From the NCBI GenBank assembly GCA_015486785.1, contig WFQZ01000289.1, positions 1 to 9,687 on the forward strand: a DNA stretch of 9,687 nt, written 5' to 3'. Position numbers and translations under genes: made by a program. Of the stretch, positions 1-6,794 are shown piece by piece. The notes beneath the pieces were generated by a model that made no database searches, was not told where the DNA came from, and worked only from the letters and a program-made list of their open reading frames with translations. Positions within the stretch are counted from its first letter, which is position 1. Every line of letters starts with the position of its first letter. Source of the stretch: Thermoflexales bacterium. GTDB taxonomy: Bacteria; Chloroflexota; Anaerolineae; B4-G1; SLSP01.

Positions 1-839
1 ATCCACGGGGAAGGCAGCGTCAAAGGGACGCCGACCCCGTGCGGAACGTCAACGATAAAGTGCAGCAAGCCCCACGAGTCTTGGGTCAGCCCCAGAGCCT
101 CCGTGGCGATGGCCGCCGAGGCGGGATGCAGTCCGCACAGGAGCACCCAGCCGTACTGAGCCATCGCCTCCAGCCACACGGGCACATCAAGCAGAATGTG
201 CCGATATTCCCAGTAGCTGACGAACGATCCCACGACAGCCGCCGCAATCGAAGTGCCCAGGGAAATCAGCAGCACCCCGCCATAATAAAGGAAGACCGCC
301 GTGCCTGTCTTGCGCACCCGCGCGGAGATGAAAACCGCCACCGCAATGCACAACGCCATCGTGGAAAGCAGAAACAGCAGCGTGATGAAGAACTCCGCCA
401 GCGAAACCCCGCCGATCCAGAAACCGGCCAGCAGGATGGGGAAAGGCGACAAGATGTACAACGCTCCGACCACCAACGCGGCCTCCGTTTTCCCCAAGAT
501 GATCTCACGGGCACGCATCGTAGTCACCCGCAACAAATCCAGCGTGCGGCCTTCGCGCTCCCCGGCAATCGTGCCCAGCGCACCGATGGGCACCAGCCCT
601 ATCGTGGTCGCCAGCAACAGCATGCCGGAGAACCAGTAAAGCCCCCGCCCGCCGATGTAGAGGCTCTGCATAGAAAACGATGCCTCGTGTGTGAATGTCA
701 TGGCAGTGTTAGACCCGCCGATGAGCAAGGCGAAGAATCCTGCCAGCATACCGCTGCCCAGCAAGTACACCATCAGCAGCCAAAAGAAGGATTTTCGGCG
801 CACGCTGGCGGTTAAATGTCGTCTCAGTAACGGATTCAT
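1..839 (-). CDS. ABC-2 type transporter permease, C-terminus cut by window edge
   Basis: Membrane subunit of an ABC-2 type exporter; the substrate cannot be told from the sequence and the ATPase partner is not in the window. The reading frame is open from ATG at 839 through the left edge (279 codons, no stop), so the C-terminus is missing. A cytoplasmic N-terminus with basic residues (NPLLRRHLTASVRRK) leads into a first membrane helix at about residues 18-40. A second helix follows at about 68-90, and then the family's cytoplasmic coupling motif at 92-118 (GEREGRTLDLLRVT...REIILGK). Further hydrophobic segments lie at about 119-143, 148-172, 181-206 and 225-245. The start is supported by GGAG at 845-848, five bases before the ATG. 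It follows the polA operon on the same strand but has its own promoter (879-906), so it is probably a separate unit. The family call is firm; any specific transport role would be a guess. Confidence 0.85.
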   Translation of the reverse strand, partial: MNPLLRRHLTASVRRKSFFWLLMVYLLGSGMLAGFFALLIGGSNTAMTFTHEASFSMQSLYIGGRGLYWFSGMLLLATTIGLVPIGALGTIAGEREGRTLDLLRVTTMRAREIILGKTEAALVVGALYILSPFPILLAGFWIGGVSLAEFFITLLFLLSTMALCIAVAVFISARVRKTGTAVFLYYGGVLLISLGTSIAAAVVGSFVSYWEYRHILLDVPVWLEAMAQYGWVLLCGLHPASAAIATEALGLTQDSWGLLHFIVDVPHGVGVPLTLPSPW

Positions 840-878
840 ACACGCTCCGCAAATAATTTTCTTCCCAAGCTCGCGGGG

Positions 879-906
879 ATTATACTTTGGAGGACAGGCT
901 AAGCAA
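879..906 (-). promoter_or_regulatory. Sigma-70-like promoter for the ABC-2 permease
   Basis: On the minus strand a perfect -10 box TATAAT (884-879) lies 16 bases after a TTGCTT -35 box (906-901). The -35 box matches consensus only in TTG. The expected start point near 872 gives a leader of about 33 bases to the permease ATG at 839. It lies downstream of the palindromic repeat at 936-1004, which helps to separate the permease from the polA operon. Confidence 0.6.
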
Positions 907-935
907 GCACCGACCCTCGTTGCTGCTTAATTACT

Positions 936-1004
936 CACCGCAAGAGACGCGGAGGCCGCCGAGAAAGAGCCGAGGTCTCTGTGTTCTCTGCGTCTCTCGC
1001 GGTG
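936..1004. repeat. Imperfect 69-bp palindrome, dispersed-repeat type
   Basis: The left arm CACCGCAAGAGACGCGGAG (936-954) pairs with the right arm 986-1004, whose reverse complement is CACCGCGAGAGACGCAGAG; 17 of 19 positions match. Further GAGA/TCTC pairing continues towards the centre. The CACCGC-AGAGACGC-GAG type of purine-rich palindrome is one I recognise from intergenic regions of many environmental bacterial genomes, so I infer a dispersed repeat, perhaps a small non-autonomous element or REP-like hairpin. Only one copy lies in the window. It lies between the glycosyltransferase stop (1072) and the permease promoter. It has no T-run behind it on the minus strand, so it is not a classic intrinsic terminator, although it could protect the 3' end of the polA transcript. 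Confidence 0.7.
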
Positions 1005-1029
1005 GGGAAACCCTTCTGTTGAAGGCTTG

Positions 1030-1050
1030 AAGCTCCGGAACACCGAGCTT
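1030..1050. repeat. Short inverted repeat behind the glycosyltransferase gene
   Basis: AAGCTCCGG (1030-1038) pairs with CCGAGCTT (1043-1050) with one bulged base and an AACA loop. It lies 22 bases past the glycosyltransferase stop. No T-run follows it on the minus strand, so it could fold at the 3' end of the polA transcript but is not a convincing intrinsic terminator. On the plus strand TTTTT follows at 1057-1061, but no plus-strand gene precedes it. Confidence 0.35.
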
Positions 1051-1071
1051 GTCCCGTTTTTACGCTTAACC

Positions 1072-2235
1072 TCAAACCGAGCTGTTACCTTGCCGCAACA
1101 TCACCCAGTACACGGCGGCCAAGATCAAAGTCTGCCCGTAGCTCCACAGGAATCCCAGGAGCGGCGGCAGCGCACGCGGATAGAGCGCGAACGGCAGCAG
1201 GTACAGCAGCAAGGGCAGCAGCGAGACGAGTCCCAGCATCAGCACCCGCCCGCGCATCCCGTAACGGCGGGACAAGGTGTACACCGGCAGCAGGGCGAAG
1301 GTGAAGGAGTACGGTCGGAGGATCGGGAGGATCAAGAGCAGCCCCAGCACGCCCGCGCTGAAGGTCAACTCAAAATCCTGCGCCGTGCGCCGGCGGGCAA
1401 AGGCAATCCCCTCGCTCACAATCCACAGCGCGAGCGCGAGGTAGACGATCAACGCCTGGCGCGGGCAAGTGATCCCCACCAGCCGCAGCGCATCGGCCAC
1501 CAGGAACGGCAACGCGGGCTTGGTCACTCCGCCGATGTCGCGCCAAGGCGAATGCTGCGTTCCCAGCGAGCCGCTGAGCGATTGCAGATACGATCCCCAC
1601 AGCGCGGGATAACTCACGTAGCTCAAGGCCAGCAGCAGCGCGAAGCTCCCGCCGAGCACGCCCCACAGCCGCAGCCTTTCCCGCCAGGGCCGCCGGAGGA
1701 AGGCGTACAGTGTGCCGAACAACAACGGCACGCCCTTGAAGTACGCGCTCACCGCCAGCCACAGCGCGGAACTTTCATCGCGGCGGCGGCGCAGCGAGCG
1801 GTAGAGCAGCGCAAAGGGGATCAACTCCAGCAAGCCGATGTTGCCGGTGAAGAAATTGTAGTACGTGGTGATGAAGCCGCTCAGCAGCAACCCGCCCCAC
1901 AACCAGCGGTCGGCGGGCGAGGCCGGAGCGGCGATCAGCAGATAGCTCAACAGCAAGGCCGCGATCCACCAGAAGTAATATCCACGCGGCCCCAGCAGAC
2001 AGAGCAACTTGAACAGCCACAGGCTGGAGGGCGGATAGACGAAGGACAAATTGTTACCGCTGTAAGGGCGCAACTCCGCCACCAGGTACGGGTTATGTCC
2101 GGCATCCGCCGCTTGCACCGCGCCGCAGTACACGGCGAAATCCCACCCGGCGGTAGCGGAGAACAAGCCCACCAACAGCACGTTGAGCGCGATCAGCAGC
2201 AGCACGAGCGCGTAGAACGCCTTGCGCCAGGTCAC
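1072..2235 (-). CDS. GT87-type (DUF2029) polytopic membrane glycosyltransferase
   Basis: Probable lipid-phosphate-sugar-dependent glycosyltransferase of the GT87 family, which includes the mycobacterial alpha-1,2-mannosyltransferases. The GTG-started protein has 387 residues and about 10-12 hydrophobic segments, the first at residues 7-26. Directly after it comes WDFAVYCGAVQAADAGHNPY (31-50); the Asp at 32 sits where the family's catalytic acid is expected. A YPP motif follows at 67-69. GNIGLLELIPFALLYRSLR (131-149) and the LAVSAYFKGVPLLFGTLYAF region (160-179) also match the family pattern. The GTG at 2235 is chosen because it overlaps the polA stop as GTGA and has GGAGG seven bases upstream; a longer frame to 2298 would run through polA coding sequence and lacks this support. 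It is the second gene of a polA operon, probably translationally coupled. Sugar and acceptor are unknown, and a role in cell-surface glycolipid or glycan synthesis is inferred from the family. Confidence 0.8.
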   Translation of the reverse strand: MTWRKAFYALVLLLIALNVLLVGLFSATAGWDFAVYCGAVQAADAGHNPYLVAELRPYSGNNLSFVYPPSSLWLFKLLCLLGPRGYYFWWIAALLLSYLLIAAPASPADRWLWGGLLLSGFITTYYNFFTGNIGLLELIPFALLYRSLRRRRDESSALWLAVSAYFKGVPLLFGTLYAFLRRPWRERLRLWGVLGGSFALLLALSYVSYPALWGSYLQSLSGSLGTQHSPWRDIGGVTKPALPFLVADALRLVGITCPRQALIVYLALALWIVSEGIAFARRRTAQDFELTFSAGVLGLLLILPILRPYSFTFALLPVYTLSRRYGMRGRVLMLGLVSLLPLLLYLLPFALYPRALPPLLGFLWSYGQTLILAAVYWVMLRQGNSSV

Positions 2236-4988
2236 GGCAGCTCCTCCATCTCGCCCCAGTTCTCGCCGATCTCCACATCCACCTTGAGCGGCACGCACAA
2301 CGCAAAAGCCGACTCCATCGCGCGGCGGATGAGGGACGTCGCCGCCGTCAACTCCTCCTGCGGCACTTCGCAGACGACCTCATCGTGGACTTGCAGCAGC
2401 ATCCGCGTGCGCAGCCCCTGCTCCCGCAACTGACGGCGCACCCGCAGCATCGCCAGCTTGAGGATGTCCGCCGCCGTCCCCTGGATGGGGGTGTTGATCG
2501 CCATCCGCTGCGCGGCCTGCCGCCGACTCTTCGGGGCGCGGCTCTGCGGCGTGAGTTCGGGGAAGTAGCGGCGGCGGTGCAACAACGTCTCGACGTAGCC
2601 TTTGGTGGCCGCCTCGTCCTGCACTTGCTGCATGTAGGCATGCACGCGCGGGAATCGCTCAAAATAGCGGCGGATGAACTCCTCCGCCTCCGGCGGCGAG
2701 ACGCCGATCTGCCGCGCCAGCCCATACGCCCCCTGCCCGTAGATCAACCCGAAGTTCACCGCCTTGGCCACGCGCCGCATCTCGTAACTCACCTCCGCCA
2801 GCGGCACGCCGTAGATGGCCGCCGCCGTGGTGGCATGCACGTCCTCGCCGCTCTGGAAAGCCGCGATCAGGCCGGGATCACGCGAAACGTGCGCCATCAC
2901 CCGCAGCTCCACTTGCGAATAATCCGCGCTCAGCAGCACCCAGCCGCGCTCGGCGACGAAGGCCATCCGCACGCGCCGCCCTTCTTGCGTGCGGATGGGG
3001 ATGTTTTGCAGGTTCGGGTCGCTTGAGGACAGTCTGCCGGTGACGGTGCCCGTCTGATGGTAGACGGTATGCACCCGCCCCGTTGCGGGGTTGATCAATT
3101 GCGGCAGGGAATCCACGTAGGTGGACTTGAGCTTAGAAAGTTCGCGGTACTGCAAGATCAGCGGCACGATGGGATGAGCGTCCCGCAGCCGCTCCAGCAC
3201 CTCGGCGCGGGTGGAATAGTGTCCGCTCTTGGTTTTGCCGATGCCCCGCGATGGAAGCCCCAGCCGCTTGAACAGCACATCCGAAAGCTGCTGCGTGGAA
3301 TTGAGGTTGAATTCCCCGTCGGCCAGGCGATAGACTTCGCCGCGCAGTTCCGCCAAGCGGGTTTCCAGCTCCGCCGAGAAGGCCGCCAGCCGAGAGACAT
3401 CCAGCTTGATGCCGGCCAACTCCATTTCGGCCAAAATCGGCAGCAACGGCATTTCCAGCTCCCGGAACAACGCGAGTTGCTCGCGCTCCGCCAGTTCCGG
3501 CAGCAGGATTTCGGCCAAGCGGTGCGTCAGATCGGCATCTGCTCCGGCGTAGGGCACGACTTGCGCCAACGGGACGGTGTCCATCGTCTGCTGGGTGCGC
3601 CCCTTGCCGATGAGCGAGGTGATCTCGGTCATCTGGATGCCCAAGCGAGTTTGCGCCAGCGACTTCAGCCCCAGGGCGCGGGTGGCCGGGTCGCGCAGCC
3701 AAGCGGCGATCATCGTGTCGCGCAGCTCGCCGCGCACCGGCAGGCCGTGTCGCGCCAGGATTTTGAGGTCGTACTTCAGGTTGTGCCCCTGCTTGGCGAT
3801 GTCCGCGTCGGCCAGGAGCGGGCCGAGGTGCTGTTGGACGGTCGCCAGGGGCAAGGTCGGCTCGCCCTGCGGGGCACGGAGGGGCACGTACCACGCCTCG
3901 GCGGCGCGGTCGGTGAGCGAGATGCCGACCAGCTCCGCCCGCAGCGCATCGGTGCTGGTCGTCTCCGTATCCAACGTGAGCAGCGAGGCTTGCGCCAACT
4001 GCTGCGCCAGCTCCGCCAGCGAGGCCGCGTCGGCCACCAGGTGATAGGTTCCGGGAGGCGCGGCGGGCGTGTCCGCCGGCAGATCGGCGAACAGCGGCAA
4101 TTGTCCCGCCGTCGCATCGGGAAACAGCGAGTTGATCCTCGGCAGCAGCGAGGTGAACTCCAACTCGCGGAGCAAGTCCAGCAGGGCTTGGCGGTTGATG
4201 TGCTTCCCGTAGGCGGCGGATTCCAAATCCAACTGCACCGGCGCGGAGCGCACGATCCGCCCCAGCTCCTGGCTCAAGTAGGCCATCTCGCGGTTCGCCC
4301 CCAGGGCGTTGCGATAGCGGGTGGGCAGTTCCTCCAAGTGCTCGTAGAGGGCGTCCAGCGAGCCGTATTGCCGAAGCAACTTCGCGCCGCCCTTCTGCCC
4401 CACCCCGCGCACGCCGGGGATCGCGTCCGAGGTGTCGCCCATCAGGGCTTTGAGGTCCACCAACTGTTGCGGCACGAGGCCGTATTTGGCCTGCACTTTT
4501 TCCGGCGTGTAGCGCAGCGTATCGGAAAAACGCCGTCCGGAGGTGAGCACCGTCACGTGATCGTCCACCAGTTGCAGCGCGTCCCGATCTCCGGTGACGA
4601 TCACCACGTCCACCCCCTGCTCCTCCGCCTGACGGGAAAGCGTGCCCAGCAGATCGTCGGCCTCGTAGTCCGCCAACTCCACGCGGGGGAAGCCCAACGC
4701 TTCCACCAGCTCGTAAATGCGCTCCATCTGCCCGCGCATCTCACCGGGCATCTTGGCGCGATGCGCTTTGTAGCCGGCGTACTTCCGCACCCGAAACGAG
4801 GGGCCTTTGTCAAAGGTGACGATCACATAGTCGGGATGTTCCGCCTCCAGCATCGTGAGCAGCATCGTGGTGAAGCCGTAAACGGCGTTGGTCGGCTCTC
4901 CGGCGGAGGTTGCCATCTCCGGCGGCAAGGCGTGATAGGCGCGGTAGGCCAGCGAATGTCCATCAACCAGCATCAATTTTTTAGCCAT
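2232..4988 (-). CDS. polA: DNA polymerase I with 5'-nuclease, proofreading and polymerase domains
   Basis: Fills gaps, removes RNA primers and completes excision repair. All three domains are present in 918 residues, a usual full length. The 5'-nuclease domain (about 1-290) keeps its metal-binding acids in VDGHSLAYRAYHA, TFDKGPSFR, EADDLLGTL and VTGDRDALQLV. The 3'-5' exonuclease domain (about 310-495) keeps DTE (340-342), NLKYD (403-407) and YAGAD (480-484), so proofreading should be active. The polymerase domain has motif A DYSQVELR (from D689), motif B RRVAKAVNFGLIYG with R738, K742, F746 and Y750, and motif C HDE (868-870). The phenylalanine of motif B is the residue that goes with discrimination against dideoxynucleotides. 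The ATG at 4988 is chosen over GTG at 4994 because AGGAG (4994-4998) then has five bases of spacing; the GTG overlaps that site. First gene of an operon with the GT87 gene, divergent from recF. Confidence 0.98.
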   Translation of the reverse strand: MAKKLMLVDGHSLAYRAYHALPPEMATSAGEPTNAVYGFTTMLLTMLEAEHPDYVIVTFDKGPSFRVRKYAGYKAHRAKMPGEMRGQMERIYELVEALGFPRVELADYEADDLLGTLSRQAEEQGVDVVIVTGDRDALQLVDDHVTVLTSGRRFSDTLRYTPEKVQAKYGLVPQQLVDLKALMGDTSDAIPGVRGVGQKGGAKLLRQYGSLDALYEHLEELPTRYRNALGANREMAYLSQELGRIVRSAPVQLDLESAAYGKHINRQALLDLLRELEFTSLLPRINSLFPDATAGQLPLFADLPADTPAAPPGTYHLVADAASLAELAQQLAQASLLTLDTETTSTDALRAELVGISLTDRAAEAWYVPLRAPQGEPTLPLATVQQHLGPLLADADIAKQGHNLKYDLKILARHGLPVRGELRDTMIAAWLRDPATRALGLKSLAQTRLGIQMTEITSLIGKGRTQQTMDTVPLAQVVPYAGADADLTHRLAEILLPELAEREQLALFRELEMPLLPILAEMELAGIKLDVSRLAAFSAELETRLAELRGEVYRLADGEFNLNSTQQLSDVLFKRLGLPSRGIGKTKSGHYSTRAEVLERLRDAHPIVPLILQYRELSKLKSTYVDSLPQLINPATGRVHTVYHQTGTVTGRLSSSDPNLQNIPIRTQEGRRVRMAFVAERGWVLLSADYSQVELRVMAHVSRDPGLIAAFQSGEDVHATTAAAIYGVPLAEVSYEMRRVAKAVNFGLIYGQGAYGLARQIGVSPPEAEEFIRRYFERFPRVHAYMQQVQDEAATKGYVETLLHRRRYFPELTPQSRAPKSRRQAAQRMAINTPIQGTAADILKLAMLRVRRQLREQGLRTRMLLQVHDEVVCEVPQEELTAATSLIRRAMESAFALCVPLKVDVEIGENWGEMEELP
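2243..2247 (-). promoter_or_regulatory. Ribosome binding site inside polA that sets the glycosyltransferase GTG start
   Basis: GGAGG on the minus strand lies within the last codons of polA, seven bases before the GTG at 2235-2233. The GTG overlaps the polA TGA (2234-2232). Together they fix the glycosyltransferase start and suggest termination-reinitiation coupling. Confidence 0.8.
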
Positions 4989-5000
4989 AAGCACTCCTGT

Positions 5001-5037
5001 AGTAGCGAACGAAGCTCTGTGGAAATTATACGCTACT
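5001..5037. repeat. 7-bp inverted repeat flanking the polA -10 box
   Basis: AGTAGCG (5001-5007) and CGCTACT (5031-5037) are perfect reverse complements 23 bases apart. The polA -10 box (5025-5030) abuts the right arm, and the expected start point near 5018 lies at the centre. This is a plausible operator position, but arms this short can occur by chance. Confidence 0.35.
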
Positions 5038-5053
5038 TCTTCGCGCGTGCCGG
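5025..5053 (-). promoter_or_regulatory. Sigma-70-like promoter for polA
   Basis: On the minus strand a perfect TATAAT (5030-5025) follows CCGGCA (5053-5048) at 17 bases. The -35 box is weak, with three of six consensus bases. The expected start near 5018 gives a leader of about 30 bases before the ATG at 4988. The -35 box is only two bases from the recF -35 box, so the two promoters stand back to back. Confidence 0.6.
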
Positions 5054-5055
5054 AG

Positions 5056-5083
5056 TTGACAAGCCTTGCACCTGGGTTGTAAT
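5056..5083 (+). promoter_or_regulatory. Sigma-70 promoter for recF, placing the start point at the ATG
   Basis: A perfect -35 TTGACA (5056-5061), a 16-base spacer and a -10 TGTAAT (5078-5083) with one mismatch. The first transcribed base is expected at about 5089-5091, that is, at the recF ATG (5090-5092). No Shine-Dalgarno sequence at usable spacing is present, which together points to a leaderless transcript. Confidence 0.65.
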
Positions 5084-5089
5084 TGAAGT

Positions 5090-6295
5090 ATGTACATCCA
5101 AAGCCTGAGCTTGCGTCAATTCCGAATCTTCAACCGGCTGGAGCTGGAGCTTGCGCCTACCACGGTGTTGCTGCTGGGCGCGAACGCGCAGGGGAAAACC
5201 AGCTTGCTGGAAGCCATCGCTTACCTGGCGGTGGGGCGATCTCCGCTCACCCACATTGAACAGCACTTGATTCATTGGGATGCGGAAACGCAAGGGCTGC
5301 CTTTCGCGCACCTGGAGGCGGAGGTGGTACGGCACACCCACCGCGAGCAGATCGCGCTGGCGGTGGAGCGCAAGACGTTGAGCAACGGGCAAGCCAGGCT
5401 CCAAAAGCGGATCACCATCAACCGACAGAAGGTCAAACGCTCCGCGCTGGCGGGACATCTCAACGTGGTGTTGTTTCTGCCGGAGGACGTGGGATTGATC
5501 GGCGGGCCGCCCGGCCTGCGCCGCCGTCACCTGGACGATCTGCTGGCGCAGGTGTATCCGGCCTACATTGAGGCCGCCAACCGTTACCAGACGGCTCTTT
5601 CGCGCCGCAACGCGCTGTTGCGGCACTTGCGGGAGCGGGGCGGAGACAGGCGACAGTTAGAGCCGCTGGAGATGGAGTTGGCCGAGACCGGGGTCACGCT
5701 CTCGCTCTACCGCCAGGGCGTGATCAACGCGCTGAATCTGTACGCGGACCCGCTGCACCGCGATTTGACCGGCGGGCAAGCGTGGCTCAAGCTGCACTAC
5801 TTGCCCAGCTTCAACCCGCGCCGTCCGCCGGAGATGGCGTACCAACCGGCGTTGATGCCGGAGGACGTGCCCACGACGTCCGCAGCGGCCACGCTGCGCG
5901 TGGCGTACCGCAAGGCGTTGGTGCAACACCGCTCGCAGGCTATCGAGCGGGGGATGACTTTGCTCGGCCCGCACCGAGATGAATTGCGCTTCATTTCCCA
6001 GGAGCGGGACGTGGGGATTTTCGGGTCACGCGGGCAGCAACGGACGGCGGTTTTGGCTTTACGGCTGGCCGAGCTGCGGTGGCTGGAACAAGTGACCGGC
6101 GAGTCGCCGGTGCTGTTACTCGACGAGGTGCTGGCGGAGTTGGATCGCGCCCGACGCGGCTACCTGCTCTCCCTGCTCGGAGATGTGGAGCAAGCGATCT
6201 TGGCCACCACGGACGCGGAGATGTTTCCCCCGGAGTTTCGGCGGCGCACGCACATCCTAGAGGTAAACGGGGGGATTATTTTGCCGTCGACGTAG
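5090..6295 (+). CDS. recF: DNA replication and repair protein RecF
   Basis: SMC-like ABC ATPase of the RecFOR pathway that binds ss/dsDNA junctions and helps load RecA at gaps. The 401 residues begin MYIQSLSLRQFRIF, the classic RecF N-terminus. Walker A GANAQGKT is at 30-37, and the RecF-specific LPEDVGLIGGPPGLRRRHLD stretch is at 130-149. The ABC signature GSRGQQR is at 312-318 (most RecF proteins have SQGQQ, here SRGQQ). Walker B with the catalytic Glu is VLLLDE (341-346), followed by the D-loop AELD (349-352). The length is within or slightly above the usual 360-400. It is transcribed away from polA from adjoining promoters. Its ATG lies where transcription should begin, and no ribosome binding site precedes it. 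Its last 20 bases overlap the receiver gene on the opposite strand. The usual neighbours dnaN and gyrB are not in view. Confidence 0.96.
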   Translation: MYIQSLSLRQFRIFNRLELELAPTTVLLLGANAQGKTSLLEAIAYLAVGRSPLTHIEQHLIHWDAETQGLPFAHLEAEVVRHTHREQIALAVERKTLSNGQARLQKRITINRQKVKRSALAGHLNVVLFLPEDVGLIGGPPGLRRRHLDDLLAQVYPAYIEAANRYQTALSRRNALLRHLRERGGDRRQLEPLEMELAETGVTLSLYRQGVINALNLYADPLHRDLTGGQAWLKLHYLPSFNPRRPPEMAYQPALMPEDVPTTSAAATLRVAYRKALVQHRSQAIERGMTLLGPHRDELRFISQERDVGIFGSRGQQRTAVLALRLAELRWLEQVTGESPVLLLDEVLAELDRARRGYLLSLLGDVEQAILATTDAEMFPPEFRRRTHILEVNGGIILPST

Positions 6296-6674
6296 CCGGG
6301 TGGCGCGAATCGGCGATCACATCCACAACAGCCTGATGCAAAGCGCGGGCCGAAAGCGGCGGGGGAAGAAAGCGATCCACGCCGGCGGCAAGCGCGGCTT
6401 GCTCTATATCGGGGATCGCGTTGACCGAGAACATCAAGATCGGCTGCTTGGCGTACCGGCGCATAGAGCGGATCTGCTGGACGTTGGTGAGGCTATCGCT
6501 GCGGGTGAGTTCCGCATCAATCAGGACTAAATCCACAGCCGAGTGCTCGGCCAAAAACGAGCGGGCATCCTGATTATTGGACATCGTGAGCACTGTGTGA
6601 CCGGCAAGCTGTAACAGATCACGCATTGCAGGCCGCAGGATGGGATGATCTTCAATCAGCAAAATGATAGCCAT
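6276..6674 (-). CDS. Stand-alone response-regulator receiver protein lacking the conserved lysine
   Basis: A single CheY-like receiver domain without an output domain, 132 residues from the ATG at 6674. The sequence MAIILLIEDH gives the acidic pair E8-D9. D53 in LVLIDAEL is the expected phosphoacceptor, and S83 in ILMFSVNA takes the Thr/Ser position. The conserved Lys of the usual YLxKPF motif is replaced: here the stretch reads DRFLPPPLSA, with Pro105 at the Lys position. Loss of that lysine usually alters phosphorylation or the switch, so this may be an atypical receiver. The ATG at 6674 is chosen because GAGG (6682-6685) precedes it by seven bases and the domain starts at once. An upstream in-frame ATG at 6704 adds ten residues and also has an AGGA before it, so that start is not excluded. 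The gene overlaps the recF end by 20 bases and runs divergently from the KAP-FGE gene. No histidine kinase is nearby. Confidence 0.85.
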   Translation of the reverse strand: MAIILLIEDHPILRPAMRDLLQLAGHTVLTMSNNQDARSFLAEHSAVDLVLIDAELTRSDSLTNVQQIRSMRRYAKQPILMFSVNAIPDIEQAALAAGVDRFLPPPLSARALHQAVVDVIADSRHPATSTAK

Positions 6675-6729
6675 AGTCGTTCCTCTTTGAGTGGTCGGAT
6701 TCATTGTCTAAATCCTACCGCAGAAAGGC

Positions 6730-6747
6730 ACTTTTGAAGTTAAAAGT
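6730..6747. repeat. Small dyad in the receiver / KAP-FGE divergent intergenic region
   Basis: ACTTTT (6730-6735) and AAAAGT (6742-6747) are perfect reverse complements around a 6-base centre. The site lies between two divergent genes in a 120-bp gap (6675-6794). No strong -35/-10 pair could be assigned to either gene here; the nearest minus-strand candidate is a weak TAGGAT at 6717-6712. An operator is possible but unproven. Confidence 0.3.
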
Positions 6748-6794
6748 AAGTTGCGGGATCGTTAATCGCGCCGCAGCACAAAAGCGAGGTAGCA

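Noticed and set aside
39..815. Plus-strand open frame (258 codons) over the left edge.
   Set aside because: Low-complexity Gln/His/Arg-rich shadow of the ABC-2 permease on the minus strand, which has promoter, ribosome binding site and family motif.
1013..1024. CTTC/GAAG mini-hairpin behind the GT87 gene.
   Set aside because: Four base pairs only; expected by chance.
1027..2433. Plus-strand open frame (468 codons) antisense to the GT87 gene and the polA end.
   Set aside because: Gln/Arg/Pro-rich shadow translation without domains; the minus strand gives a coherent polytopic membrane protein with a ribosome binding site and stop-start overlap.
3057..5108. Long plus-strand open frame (683 codons) antisense to polA.
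   Set aside because: Composition is rich in Arg, Gln, Gly and His with no recognisable domain. The opposite strand is a perfectly conserved polA. It is an artefact of GC-rich codon use.
6753..6774. GCGG...CCGC inverted repeat upstream of the KAP-FGE gene.
   Set aside because: Only four pairs at the ends with poor inner pairing; likely chance in GC-rich DNA.
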